Assembly (NCBI GenBank): GCA_014871385.1
Contig: CM026429.1
Span: forward strand, 14,495,979 to 14,559,978
Length of the DNA stretch: 64,000 bases
Direction of reading: 5' to 3'
From: Ceratodon purpureus
Lineage: Eukaryota; Streptophyta; Bryopsida; Pseudoditrichales; Ditrichaceae
A model generated the notes under the pieces. The model worked only from the letters and a program-made list of their open reading frames with translations. It ran no database searches and was not told the DNA's origin. The position numbers were made by a program, and so were the translations under genes. Positions 11,715 to 24,935 of this stretch are shown here, in pieces (position 1 is the first letter of the stretch; each line of letters begins with the position of its first letter).

Positions 11715-12078
11715 GAAGGGGCCGTCCCCGGCGACGGCCCCTTGCCGTCGCCGCAGAGCGGGGGGCCCTCCCCGACGACGGCCCCTAGCCGTCGCCGCGG
11801 TCGTGGGGGGCCGTCCCCGGCGACGGCCCCTTGCCGTCGCCGCGGTGGAGGGGGGCCGTCCCCGGCGACGGCCCCTTGCCGTCGCCGCGGTGGGGGGGGC
11901 CGTCCCCGGCGACGGCCCCTTGCCGTCGCCGCGGTGGGGGGGGCCGTCCCCGGCGACGGCCCCTTGCCGTCGCCGCGGTGGGGGGGGCCGTCCCCGGCCA
12001 CGGCCCCTTGCCGTCGCCGCGGTGGCGGGGGGGCCGTCCCCGGCGACGGCACCTTGCCGTCGCCGCGGAGCCGGCCGC
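11715..12078. repeat. GC-rich mini-array of ~45-50-bp units
   Basis: About eight tandem units each contain CCGTCCCCGGCGACGG, CCCCTTG and CCGTCGCCGCGG. The CGGCGACGG and CCGTCGCCG parts form a perfect 9-bp stem around a 7-nt loop. Copies differ mainly in the length of the G run. The sequence is extremely GC-rich and occurs only at the left end of the element. Confidence 0.85.
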
Positions 12079-13184
12079 AAATTTTTTTATAAAAAATCCC
12101 GAATCTTAAAATCTTCATAACTTCTTCAAAACGTCTCCAAATCGGGCTTATGAGGTGTTTTTTGGCATCTACATTTCCTGTAGATGCCAAAAAACATCTC
12201 ATAAGTCCAATTTGGACAATGTTTGAAGAACTTACGGGAATTTGGAGATTTCGGGGAGTTGAGGGGTCGGCCGTCGGCGGGGACGGGGGGCCGTCCCCGG
12301 CGACGGCCGCGGGGACGGCCGCAAATTTAAAAAAAAAATCCCGAATCTTAAAATCTTCATAACTTCTTCAAAACGTCTCCAAATCGGGCTTATGAGGTGT
12401 TTTTTGCCATCTACATTTCCTGTAGATGCCAAAAAACATCTCATAAGTCCAATTTGGACAAGTTTTGAAGAAGTTACGGGAATTTGGAGATTTCGGGGAG
12501 TTGAGGGGTCGGCCGTCGGCGGGGACGGGGGGCCGACCCCCAGTGACGGCCGTGCGGACGGCCGGCCGTCCCCGGCGACGGCCGCGGGGACAGCCGCAAA
12601 TTTAAAAAAAAAATCCCGAATCTTAAAATCTTCATAACTTCTTCAAAACGTCTCCAAATCGGGCTTATGAGGTGTTTTTTGGCATCTACATTTCTTGTAG
12701 ATGCCAAAAAACATCTCATAAGTCCAATTTGGACAATGTTTGAAGAACTTACGGGAATTTGGAGATTTCGGGGAGTTGAGGGGTCGGCCGTCGGCGGGGA
12801 CGGGGGGCCGACCCCCGGCGACGGCCGCGGGGACGGCCGCAAATTTAAAAAAAAAATCCCGAATCTTAAAATCTTCATAACTTCTTCAAAACGTCTCCAA
12901 ATCGGGCTTATGAGGTGTTTATTGCCATCTACATTTCCTGTAGATGCCAGAAAACATCTCATAAGTTCAATTTGGACAAGTTTTGAAGAAGTTACGGGAA
13001 TTTGGAGATTTCGGGGAGTTGAGGGGTCGGCCGTCGGCGGGGACGGGGGGCCGACCCCCAGTGACGGCCGTGCGGACGGCCGGCCGTCCCCGGCGACGGC
13101 CGCGGGGACAGCCGCAAATTTAAAAAAAAAATCCCGAATCTTAAAATCTTCATAACTTCTTCAAAACGTCTCCAAATCGGGCTT

Positions 13185-15742
13185 ATGAGGTGTTTTTTGG
13201 CATCTACATTTCCTGTAGATGCCAAAAAACATCTCATAAGTCCAATTTGGACAATGTTTGAAGAAGTTACGGGAATTTGGAGATTTCGGGGAGTTGAGGG
13301 GTCGGCCGTCGGCGGGGACGGGGGGCCGACCCCCGGGGACGGCCGCGGGGACGGCCGCAAATTTAAAAAAAAAATCCCGAATCTTAAAATCTTCATAACT
13401 TCTTCAAAACGTCTCCAAATCGGGCTTATGAGGTGTTTTTTGCCATCTACATTTCCTGTAGATGCCAAAAAACATCTCATAAGTCCAATTTGGACAAGTT
13501 TTGAAGAAGTTACGGGAATTTGGAGATTTCGGGGAGTTGAGGGGTCGGCCGTCGGCGGGGACGGGGGCCGACCCCCAGTGACGGCCGTGCGGACGGCCGG
13601 CCGTCCCCGGCGACGGCCGCGGGGACAGCCGCAAATTTAAAAAAAAAATCCCGAATCTTAAAATCTTCATAACTTCTTCAAAAGGTCTCCAAATCGGGCT
13701 TATGAGGTGTTTTTTGGCATCTACATTTCCTGTAGATGCCAAAAAACATCTCATAAGTCCAATTTGGACAATGTTTGAAGAAGTTACGGGAATTTGGAGA
13801 TTTCGGGGAGTTGAGGGGTCGGCCGTCGGCGGGGACGGGGGGCCGACCCCCGGGGACGGCCATGGGGACGGCAAGCGAATTTAAAAAAAAAATCCCGAAT
13901 CTTAAAATCTTCATAACTTCTTCAAAACGTCTCCAAATCGGGCTTATGAGGTGTTTTTTGGCATCTACATTTCCTGTAGATGCCAAAAAACATCTCATAA
14001 GTCCAATTAGGACAATGTTTGAAGAACTTACGGGAATTTGGATATTTCGGGGAGTTGAGGGGTCGGCCGTCGGCGGGGACGGGGGGCCGACCCCCGGGGA
14101 CGGCCGCGGGGACGGCCGCAAATTTAAAAAAAAAATCCCGAATCTTAAAATCTTCATAACTTCTTCAAAACGTCTCCAAATCGGGCTTATGAGGTGTTTT
14201 TTGCCATCTACATTTCCTGTAGATGCCAAAAAACATCTCATAAGTCCAATTTGGACAAGTTTTGAAGAAGTTACGGGAATTTGGAGATTTCGGGGAGTTG
14301 AGGGGTCGGCCGTCGGCGGGGACGGGGGGCCGACCCCCAGTGACGGCCGTGCGGACGGCCGGCCGTCCCCGGCGACGGCCGCGGGGACAGCCGCAAATTT
14401 AAAAAAAAAATCCCGAATCTTAAAATCTTCATAACTTCTTCAAAACGTCTCCAAATCGGGCTTATGAGGTGTTTTTTGGCATCTACATTTCCTGTAGATG
14501 CCAAAAAACATCTCATAAGTCCAATTTGGACAATGTTTGAAGAAGTTACGGGAATTTGGAGATTTCGGGGAGTTGAGGGGTCGGCCGTCGGCGGGGACGG
14601 GGGGCCGACCCCCGGGGACGGCCGCGGGGACGGCCGCAAATTTAAAAAAAAAATCCCGAATCTTAAAATCTTCATAACTTCTTCAAAACGTCTCCAAATC
14701 GGGCTTATGAGGTGTTTTTTGCCATCTACATTTCCTGTAGATGCCAAAAAACATCTCATAAGTCCAATTTGGACAAGTTTTGAAGAAGTTACGGGAATTT
14801 GGAGATTTCGGGGAGTTGAGGGGTCGGCCGTCGGCGGGGACGGGGGCCGACCCCCAGTGACGGCCGTGCGGACGGCCGGCCGTCCCCGGCGACGGCCGCG
14901 GGGACAGCCGCAAATTTAAAAAAAAAATCCCGAATCTTAAAATCTTCATAACTTCTTCAAAAGGTCTCCAAATCGGGCTTATGAGGTGTTTTTTGGCATC
15001 TACATTTCCTGTAGATGCCAAAAAACATCTCATAAGTCCAATTTGGACAATGTTTGAAGAAGTTACGGGAATTTGGAGATTTCGGGGAGTTGAGGGGTCG
15101 GCCGTCGGCGGGGACGGGGGGCCGACCCCCGGGGACGGCCATGGGGACGGCAAGCGAATTTAAAAAAAAAATCCCGAATCTTAAAATCTTCATAACTTCT
15201 TCAAAACGTCTCCAAATCGGGCTTATGAGGTGTTTTTTGGCATCTACATCTCCTGTAGATGCCAAAAAACATCTCATAAGTCCAATTTGGACAAGTTTTA
15301 AAGAAGTTACGGGAATTTGGAGATTTCGGGGAGTTGAGGGGTCGGCCGTCGGCGGGGACGGGGGGCCGACCCCCAGTGACGGCCGTGCGGACGGCCGGCC
15401 GTCCCCGGCGACGGCCGCGGGGACGGCCGCAAATTTAAAAAAAAAATCCCGAATCTTAAAATCTTCATAACTTCTTCAAAACGTCTCCAAATCAGGCTTA
15501 TGAGGTGTTTTTTGGCATCTACATTTCCTGTAGATGCCAAAAAACATCTCATAAGTCCAATTTGGACAATGTTTGAAGAAGTTACGGGAATTTGGAGATT
15601 TCGGGGAGTTGAGGGGTCGGCCGTCGGCGGGGACGGGGGGCCGACCCCCGGGGACGGCCATGGGGACGGCAAGCGAATTTAAAAAAAAAATCCCGAATCT
15701 TAAAATCTTCATAACTTCTTCAAAACGTCTCCAAATCGGGCT
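13185..15742 (+). repeat. 1,279-bp higher-order repeat inside the array
   Basis: Variants at 13185-14463 recur at 14464-15742, offset 1279 (13702 to 14981, 13404 to 14683). Both carry the same rare changes, such as a one-G-shorter GACGGGGGCCGACC run and AAAAGGTCTCC in place of AAAACGTCTCC, though later monomers diverge. This marks an older segmental duplication than the 3,143-bp one. Confidence 0.7.
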
Positions 15743-18700
15743 TATGAGGTGTTTTTTGGCATCTACATTTCCTGTAGATGCCAAAAAACATCTCATAAGT
15801 CCAATTAGGACAATGTTTGAAGAACTTACGGGAATTTGGATATTTCGGGGAGTTGAGGGGTCGGCCGTCGGCGGGGACGGGGGGCCGACCCCCGGGGACG
15901 GCCGCGGGGACGGCCGCAAATTTAAAAAAAAAATCCCGAATCTTAAAATCTTCATAACTTCTTCAAAACGTCTCCAAATCGGGCTTATGAGGTGTTTTTT
16001 GCCATCTACATTTCCTGTAGATGCCAAAAAACATCTCATAAGTCCAATTTGGACAAGTTTTGAAGAAGTTACGGGAATTTGGAGATTTCGGGGAGTTGAG
16101 GGGTCGGCCGTCGGCGGGGACGGGGGGCCGACCCCCAGTGACGGCCGTGCGGACGGCCGGCCGTCCCCGGCGACGGCCGCAGGGACAGCCGCAAATTTTA
16201 AAAAAAAATCCCGAATCTTAAAATCTTCATAATTTCTTCAAAACGTCTCCAAATCGGGCTTATGAGGTGTTTTTTGGCATCTACATTTCCTGTAGATGCC
16301 AAAAAACATCTCATAAGTCCAATTTGGACAAGTTTTGAAGAAGTTACGGGAATTTGGAGATTTCGGGGAGTTGAGGGGTCGGCCGTCGGCGGGGACGGGG
16401 GGCCGACCCCCAGTGACGGCCGTGCGGACGGCCGGCCGTCCCCGGCGACGGCCGCGGGGACAGCCGCAAATTTAAAAAAAAAATCCCGAATCTTAAAATC
16501 TTCATAACTTCTTCAAAAGGTCTCCAAATCGGGCTTATGAGGTGTTTTTTGGCATCTACATTTCCTGTAGATGCCAAAAAACATCTCATAAGTCCAATTT
16601 GGACAATGTTTGAAGAAGTTACGGGAATTTGGAGATTTCGGGGAGTTGAGGGGTCGGCCGTCGGCGGGGACGGGGGGCCGACCCCCAGTGACGGCCGTGC
16701 GGACGGCCGGCCGTCCCCGGCGACGGCCGCGGGGACGGCCGCAAATTTAAAAAAAAAATCCCGAATCTTAAAATCTTCATAACTTCTTCAAAACGTCTCC
16801 AAATCAGGCTTATGAGGTGTTTTTTGGCATCTACATTTCCTGTAGATGCCAAAAAACATCTCATAAGTCCAATTTGGACAATGTTTGAAGAAGTTACGGG
16901 AATTTGGAGATTTCGGGGAGTTGAGGGGTCGGCCGTCGGCGGGGACGGGGGGCCGACCCCCGGGGACGGCCATGGGGACGGCAAGCGAATTTAAAAAAAA
17001 AAATCCCGAATCTTAAAATCTTCATAACTTCTTCAAAACGTCTCCAAATCGGGCTTATGAGGTGTTTTTTGGCATCTACATTTCCTGTAGATGCCAAAAA
17101 ACATCTCATAAGTCCAATTTGGACAATGTTTGAAGAACTTACGGGAATTTGGATATTTCGGGGAGTTGAGGGGTCGGCCGTCGGCGGGGACGGGGGGCCG
17201 ACCCCCGGGGACGGCCGTGGGGACGGCCGGCCGTCCCCGGCGACGGCCGCGGGGACGGCCGCAAATTTAAAAAAAAAATCCCGAATCTTAAAATCTTCAT
17301 AACTTCTTCAAAACGTCTCCAAATCGGGCTTATGAGGTGTTTTTTGCCATCTACATTTCCTGTAGATGCCAAAAAACATCTCATAAGTCCAATTTGGACA
17401 AGTTTTGAAGAAGTTACGGGAATTTGGAGATTTCGGGGAGTTGAGGGGTCGGCCGTCGGCGGGGACGGGGGGCCGACCCCCAGTGACGGCCGTGCGGACG
17501 GCCGGCCGTCCCCGGCGACGGCCGCGGGGACAGCCGCAAATTTAAAAAAAAAATCCCGAATCTTAAAATCTTCATAACTTCTTCAAAACGTCTCCAAATC
17601 GGGCTTATGAGGTGTTTTTTGGCATCTACATTTCCTGTAGATGCCAAAAAACATCTCATAAGTCCAATTTGGACAATGTTTGAAGAAGTTACGGGAATTT
17701 GGAGATTTCGGGGAGTTGAGGGGTCGGCCGTCGGCGGGGACGGGGGGCCGACCCCCGGGGACGGCTGCGGGGACGGCCGCAAATTTAAAAAAAAAATCCC
17801 GAATCTTAAAATCTTCATAACTTCTTCAAAACGTCTCCAAATCGGGCTTATGAGGTGTTTTTTGCCATCTACATTTCCTGTAGATGCCAAAAAACATCTC
17901 ATAAGTCCAATTTGGACAAGTTTTGAAGAAGTTACGGGAATTTGGAGATTTCGGGGAGTTGAGGGGTCGGCCGTCGGCGGGGACGGGGGCCGACCCCCAG
18001 TGACGGCCGTGCGGACGGCCGGCCGTCCCCGGCGACGGCCGCGGGGACAGCCGCAAATTTAAAAAAAAAATCCCGAATCTTAAAATCTTCATAACTTCTT
18101 CAAAAGGTCTCCAAATCGGGCTTATGAGGTGTTTTTTGGCATCTACATTTCCTGTAGATGCCAAAAAACATCTCATAAGTCCAATTTGGACAATGTTTGA
18201 AGAAGTTACGGGAATTTGGAGATTTCGGGGAGTTGAGGGGTCGGCCGTCGGCGGGGACGGGGGGCCGACCCCCGGGGACGGCCATGGGGACGGCAAGCGA
18301 ATTTAAAAAAAAAATCCCGAATCTTAAAATCTTCATAACTTCTTCAAAACGTCTCCAAATCGGGCTTATGAGGTGTTTTTTGGCATCTACATCTCCTGTA
18401 GATGCCAAAAAACATCTCATAAGTCCAATTTGGACAAGTTTTGAAGAAGTTACGGGAATTTGGAGATTTCGGGGAGTTGAGGGGTCGGCCGTCGGCGGGG
18501 ACGGGGGGCCGACCCCCAGTGACGGCCGTGCGGACGGCCGGCCGTCCCCGGCGACGGCCGCGGGGACGGCCGCAAATTTAAAAAAAAAATCCCGAATCTT
18601 AAAATCTTCATAACTTCTTCAAAACGTCTCCAAATCAGGCTTATGAGGTGTTTTTTGGCATCTACATTTCCTGTAGATGCCAAAAAACATCTCATAAGTC

Positions 18701-20749
18701 CAATTTGGACAATGTTTGAAGAAGTTACGGGAATTTGGAGATTTCGGGGAGTTGAGGGGTCGGCCGTCGGCGGGGACGGGGGGCCGACCCCCGGGGACGG
18801 CCATGGGGACGGCAAGCGAATTTAAAAAAAAAATCCCGAATCTTAAAATCTTCATAACTTCTTCAAAACGTCTCCAAATCGGGCTTATGAGGTGTTTTTT
18901 GGCATCTACATTTCCTGTAGATGCCAAAAAACATCTCATAAGTCCAATTAGGACAATGTTTGAAGAACTTACGGGAATTTGGATATTTCGGGGAGTTGAG
19001 GGGTCGGCCGTCGGCGGGGACGGGGGGCCGACCCCCGGGGACGGCCGCGGGGACGGCCGCAAATTTAAAAAAAAAATCCCGAATCTTAAAATCTTCATAA
19101 CTTCTTCAAAACGTCTCCAAATCGGGCTTATGAGGTGTTTTTTGCCATCTACATTTCCTGTAGATGCCAAAAAACATCTCATAAGTCCAATTTGGACAAG
19201 TTTTGAAGAAGTTACGGGAATTTGGAGATTTCGGGGAGTTGAGGGGTCGGCCGTCGGCGGGGACGGGGGGCCGACCCCCAGTGACGGCCGTGCGGACGGC
19301 CGGCCGTCCCCGGCGACGGCCGCAGGGACAGCCGCAAATTTTAAAAAAAAATCCCGAATCTTAAAATCTTCATAATTTCTTCAAAACGTCTCCAAATCGG
19401 GCTTATGAGGTGTTTTTTGGCATCTACATTTCCTGTAGATGCCAAAAAACATCTCATAAGTCCAATTTGGACAAGTTTTGAAGAAGTTACGGGAATTTGG
19501 AGATTTCGGGGAGTTGAGGGGTCGGCCGTCGGCGGGGACGGGGGGCCGACCCCCAGTGACGGCCGTGCGGACGGCCGGCCGTCCCCGGCGACGGCCGCGG
19601 GGACAGCCGCAAATTTAAAAAAAAAATCCCGAATCTTAAAATCTTCATAACTTCTTCAAAAGGTCTCCAAATCGGGCTTATGAGGTGTTTTTTGGCATCT
19701 ACATTTCCTGTAGATGCCAAAAAACATCTCATAAGTCCAATTTGGACAATGTTTGAAGAAGTTACGGGAATTTGGAGATTTCGGGGAGTTGAGGGGTCGG
19801 CCGTCGGCGGGGACGGGGGGCCGACCCCCAGTGACGGCCGTGCGGACGGCCGGCCGTCCCCGGCGACGGCCGCGGGGACGGCCGCAAATTTAAAAAAAAA
19901 ATCCCGAATCTTAAAATCTTCATAACTTCTTCAAAACGTCTCCAAATCAGGCTTATGAGGTGTTTTTTGGCATCTACATTTCCTGTAGATGCCAAAAAAC
20001 ATCTCATAAGTCCAATTTGGACAATGTTTGAAGAAGTTACGGGAATTTGGAGATTTCGGGGAGTTGAGGGGTCGGCCGTCGGCGGGGACGGGGGGCCGAC
20101 CCCCGGGGACGGCCATGGGGACGGCAAGCGAATTTAAAAAAAAAATCCCGAATCTTAAAATCTTCATAACTTCTTCAAAACGTCTCCAAATCGGGCTTAT
20201 GAGGTGTTTTTTGGCATCTACATTTCCTGTAGATGCCAAAAAACATCTCATAAGTCCAATTTGGACAATGTTTGAAGAACTTACGGGAATTTGGATATTT
20301 CGGGGAGTTGAGGGGTCGGCCGTCGGCGGGGACGGGGGGCCGACCCCCGGGGACGGCCGTGGGGACGGCCGGCCGTCCCCGGCGACGGCCGCGGGGACGG
20401 CCGCAAATTTAAAAAAAAAATCCCGAATCTTAAAATCTTCATAACTTCTTCAAAACGTCTCCAAATCGGGCTTATGAGGTGTTTTTTGCCATCTACATTT
20501 CCTGTCGATGCCAAAAAACATCTCATAAGTCCAATTTGGACAAGTTTTGAAGAAGTTACGGGAATTTGGAGATTTCAGGGAGTTGAGGGGTCGGCCGTCG
20601 GCGGGGACGGGGGGCCGACCCCCAGTGACGGCCGTGCGGACGGCCGGCCGTCCCCGGCGACGGCCGCGGGGACAGCCGCAAATTTAAAAAAAAAATCCCG
20701 AATCTTAAAATCTTCATAACTTCTTCAAAACGTCTCCAAATCGGGCTTA
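14464..20749 (+). repeat. 3,143-bp tandem higher-order duplication
   Basis: 14464-17606 and 17607-20749 are near-identical 12-monomer blocks. Private variants recur at the same offset: ATCTCCTGTAG at about 15248 and 18391, GCCGCAGGGACAGCC at about 16177 and 19320, CATAATTTCTTC at about 16229 and 19372. Only a few differences separate the blocks (for example one extra A near 16991, and GGCTGCGG at 17763). It is the most recent amplification in the array, unless produced in assembly. Confidence 0.85.
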
Positions 20750-22789
20750 TGAGGTGTTTTTTGGCATCTACATTTCCTGTAGATGCCAAAAAACATCTCA
20801 TAAGTCCAATTTGGACAATGTTTGAAGAACTTACGGGAATTTGGAGATTTCCGGGAGTTGAGGGGTCGGCCGTCGGCGGGGACGGGGGGCCGACCCCCGG
20901 GGACGGCCATGGGGACGGCAAGCGAATTTAAAAAAAAAATCCCGAATCTTAAAGTCTTCATAACTTCTTCAAAACGTCTCCAAATCGGGCTGATCAGGTG
21001 TTTTTTGGCATCTACATTTCCTGTAGATGCAAAAAACATCTCATAAGTCCAATTTGGACAAGTTTTGAAGAAGTTACGGGAATTTGGAGATTTCGGGGAG
21101 TTGAGGGGTCGGCCGTCGGCGGGGACGGGGGGCCGACCCCCAGTGACGGCCGTGCGGACGGCCGGCCGTCCCCGGCGACGGCCGCGGGGACAGCCGCAAA
21201 TTTAAAAAAAAAATCCCGAATCTTAAAATCTTCATAACTTCTTCAAAACGTCTCCAAATCGGGCTTATGAGGTGTTTTTTGGCATCTACATTTCCTGTAG
21301 ATGCCAAAAAACATCTCATAAGTCCAATTTGGACAATGTTTGAAGAAGTTACGGGAATTTGGAGATTTCGGGGAGTTGAGGGGTCGGCCGTCGGCGGGGA
21401 CGGGGGGCCGACCCCCGGCGACGGCCGCGGGGACGGCCGCAAATTTAAAAAAAAAATCCCGAATCTTAAAATCTTCATAACTTCTTCAAAACGTCTCCAA
21501 ATCGGGCTTATGAGGTGTTTATTGCCATCTACATTTCCTGTAGATGCCAGAAAACATCTCATAAGTTCAATTTGGACAAGTTTTGAAGAAGTTACGGGAA
21601 TTTGGAGATTTCGGGGAGTTGAGGGGTCGGCCGTCGGCGGGGACAGGGGGCCGACCCCCAGTGACGGCCGTGCGGACGGCCGGCCGTCCCCGGCGACGGC
21701 CGCGGGGACAGCCGCAAATTTAAAAAAAAAATCCCGAATCTTAAAATCTTCATAACTTCTTCAAAACGTCTCCAAATCGGGCTTATGAGGTGTTTTTTGG
21801 CATCTACATTTCCTGTAGATGCCAAAAAACATCTCATAAGTCCAATTTGGACAATGTTTGAAGAAGTTACGGGAATTTGGAGATTTCGGGGAGTTGAGGG
21901 GTCGGCCGTCGGCGGGGACGGGGGGCCGACCCCCGGCGACGGCCATGGGGACGGCCGCAAATTTTAAAAAAAAATCCCGAATCTTAAAATCTTCATAACT
22001 TCTTCAAAACGTCTCCAAATCGGGCTTATGAGGTGTTTTTTGGCATCTACATTTCCTGTAGATGCCAAAAAACATCTCATAAGTCCAATTTGGACAATGT
22101 TTGAAGAACTTACGGGAATTTGGAGATTTCGGGGAGTTGAGGGGTCGGCCGTCGGCGGGGACGGGGGGCCGACCCCCGAAGACGGCCGTGGGGTCGGCCG
22201 GCCGTCCCCGGCGACGGCCGCGGGGACGGCCGCAAATTTAAAAAAAAAATCCCGAATCTTAAAATCTTCATAACTTCTTCAAAACGTCTCCAAATCGGGC
22301 TTATGAGGTGTTTTTTGCCATCTACATTTCCTGTAGATGCCAAAAAACATCTCATAAGTCCAATTTGGACAAGTTTTGAAGAAGTTACGGGAATTTGGAG
22401 ATTTCGGGGAGTTGAGGGGTCGGCCGTTGGCGGGGACGGGGGGCCGACCCCCAGTGACGGCCGTGCGGACGGCCGGCCGTCCCCGGCGACGGCCGCGGGG
22501 ACAGCCGCAAATTTAAAAAAAAAATCCCGAATCTTAAAATCTTCATAACTTCTTCAAAACGTCTCCAAATCGGGCTTATGAGGTGTTTTTTGGCATCTAC
22601 ATTTCCTGTAGATGCCAAAAAACATCTCATAAGTCCAATTTGGACAATGTTTGAAGAAGTTACGGGAATTTGGAGATTTCGGGGAGTTGAGGGGTCGGCC
22701 GTCGGCAGGGACGGGGGGCCGACCCCCGGGGACGGCCGTGGGGACGGCCGGCCGTCCCCGGCGACGGCCGCGGGGACGGCCCCCCGTCC

Positions 22790-23347
22790 GCTTGGAGGCG
22801 GGGTCTCGCATGGCCTTCCTTCTTCTCTTGCGTTTTCTTTAGAGACGGCCATCCCTCCCCTCCTCCTCTCGTCGAACCTTGACAAAAAAAATTCTATTTC
22901 TAGATACTCTAAAAACAAAATTAATACCGAATTAGAAATTTCAGAGATATCCCTGAAATGATGGATAATGTCCAAAAGATTTTGTAATCGGGATTGTGGG
23001 ATCCGCCTTGATGTTGGGGTATACTTTAGAAGGAGATATTTATGCCGTTCAATTGTTGGTGCTCTACTATGGTTTGCAAACATAATCTCAATGTTTAGAA
23101 GGAAGAATCCATTTGTTTTGGAAATGAAATTATGGCCCATGGGCCTATAGACGAGGGAGGTATACGATGGGGGGTACAACTTAAAAGGTAATGAGAAGCT
23201 TATAAAAAATAATATTCTTTTATTTGAAGACATTAGGTAATAAAATTAAAAGAGAACTCGACATGGATTTCTCTTACATTAATATGACAAGTTTGTATGT
23301 TTTTGGCTTTAATTTTATATGGCAAGACAAATCCCTTTTTCCATAAA
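22790..23347 (+). repeat. Left arm of a ~570-bp internal inverted repeat
   Basis: This arm pairs with 24936-25510 in inverse orientation, with few differences. It begins at the edge of the satellite and ends near TTTTTCCATA. On the minus strand it stays open as part of a long frame continuing into the satellite, and so does its partner. Residues such as PSYTSLVYRPMGHNF are shared between the two arms. I see no known domain, so coding is doubtful. Confidence 0.9.
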
Positions 23348-24935
23348 TGGAACATTGGAATTAAATAAAGGATAAACTTGAAATTTAGAAATGAATTTGA
23401 ATGAGAGGATTTGGAAGGTATGTTGTAGAGGACGTAACTCTTATAAATTAGATTTCAAATCAAATTAGATAGAAGTTGAAATTGTGTGAAGGAGGTTGGA
23501 GGACACATTAAATAGAATTGAGGATTGTAAAGTTGAATTAGAAGTCGAAGATGGTGGACAAAAAATTCATTATAAGTGATAGAGGATAGAAATTTAAATA
23601 CAACAAATTTTAGTTCTAATAATAAATAAATTGATTAATTAATTAAAAAACCAAGCAATCTGACAAGGGTGGATGTTTAATTTTAAAAGGTGAGTGAATT
23701 TTGAAGGTTTCGGAGTTGACATTAAGAGAACTGTTTCTTGCTTTTGAAATGAAAGATATGCTAGTATTACATTTGAGTACTTGGGCAAGTGAATGCCACA
23801 TTGTTTGCCTTCCATTCCTTTTAGACAAACACCAAGTCTATATGGCTTAAAGTTTAACAAATCTCGTCAATTTTTTATTCTGAGACTTATGATTTCTTTC
23901 CATCTTAAAGGTGATTCATAATCATTATTTTTATGAATGAAAGACATAACATGTGGATTCATCTAAATGTGGAAATACAAACACATACTTCATAGCCAAA
24001 AATTTATATTTGTTTATTTATTTATTTAAGTATTCAATTATTTTGTATTCTTTTCTTAGTCTCCGATTCTACCTTTTATTTTTATACTTTTTCCATTTGC
24101 CTTCTATGCTATCTTCTTGTTATTTTATTATTACACTATTATTCCATTCTATACTCTGAACTTTTTATTATTACACTATTTTTCCATTCTATCGTCTCTT
24201 TAGTTTTTCATCTTAACATTATTCTTCCATTTTATCTTCTCATTTTCCTATCCTTCCATTCCTCTCCCATCATCTATTTATTTATTTAATATTCCTCTAA
24301 TCTGTCTCCCATTCTATCTTTTTACTTTTGCCTATCGGAAGAAAGGAAAAATAAGTAAAAGATTAGGGGATTATATTATGTACAAGACAATAATAAAAAA
24401 CAGACAATTGAAATAAAATACAATATGACAGTAAATGAAACATAACAAATAACCGCGAGACAGACAAACTACAATGGGAAAAGGTTTGAAGGAAATAGAT
24501 GTGTATAGAGAAGATAGATATCAAGGGAAAAAACAAAAAATAAAAAAAGTACATGAGAGGTAATAATAAATCAAAAAGATAATTAGAATAAAAGATCAAA
24601 TAAAAAATAATAATAATAATTGCAAGAGTGGAAATGACATACAAGAAGAGATGAGGAGTATGAAGTGAATAGAAAAAACCATGTCATCGTGATAACATTA
24701 TGGCAAAAGAAGAAACTAAATAAAAATATCCAACTTAGAAAGGACTTTTTTCTTAAAGATTAAAGAATTAGATAAAGCACGAGACAATAATTGGAAAATA
24801 GTTAATTAAAATTCCATAGAATAAAATGGTATTTGAAAACATAAGAAATAAGTTCAATAACACTAAGATATACAAACTAGAGTGGGCATAATTTTAAATA
24901 CCCAAGAAAGCAATTAATTAGGAAAAGAGCATTTT
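23348..24935. other. AT-rich core of the element
   Basis: About 1.6 kb of very AT-rich DNA lies between the inverted arms. 23990-24330 is T/C-rich and 24340-24900 is A/G-rich. Two diverged direct copies (about 24356-24485 and 24757-24900, sharing ACAATAAT, GACAGACAAACTA-like and CTAGAGTGGG-like stretches) are visible. No transposase or other credible coding region is present. Confidence 0.6.

Larger units (their letters stand above)
12085..22790 (+). repeat. Satellite array, ~41 monomers of 242-245 or 275 bp
   Basis: Each monomer has an AT-rich part with TTTTTTGGCATCTACA, loop TTTCC and TGTAGATGCCAAAAAA, followed by a GC-rich spacer beginning GGGGAGTTGAGGGGTCGG. Two length classes differ by about 30 bp in the spacer; the longer ones contain AGTGACGGCCGTGCGGACGG. 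Monomer starts fall at 12150, 12392, 12667, 13185 and so on to 22578. The palindrome extends well beyond the core, so both strands show near-identical short open frames; these are not genes. Longer-range periodicity is described under the higher-order repeats. Confidence 0.95.

Noticed and set aside
11541-12202. Long overlapping open frames (150-200 codons) on both strands, rich in Arg, Pro, Gly and Ala
   Set aside because: They are by-products of a GC-rich tandem array; all frames are open because the unit lacks A/T.
12150-22600. Dozens of repeated short proteins beginning MRCFLAST on both strands
   Set aside because: The frame follows the satellite monomer, and the two strands give similar peptides because each monomer is a palindrome. 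There are no promoters, no domains and no splice logic.
12085-22790. CRISPR-like regular repeats
   Set aside because: The genome is clearly eukaryotic (introns, plant genes), the units are 242-275 bp with no unique spacers, and repeats are contiguous.
22385-23233. A 282-codon minus-strand frame crossing the satellite and inverted arm, and its 268-codon mirror at 25048-25854
   Set aside because: It joins arm and monomer sequence with no recognisable domain, and the mirror copy exists only because the DNA is inverted. Kept as part of the element description, not as a gene.
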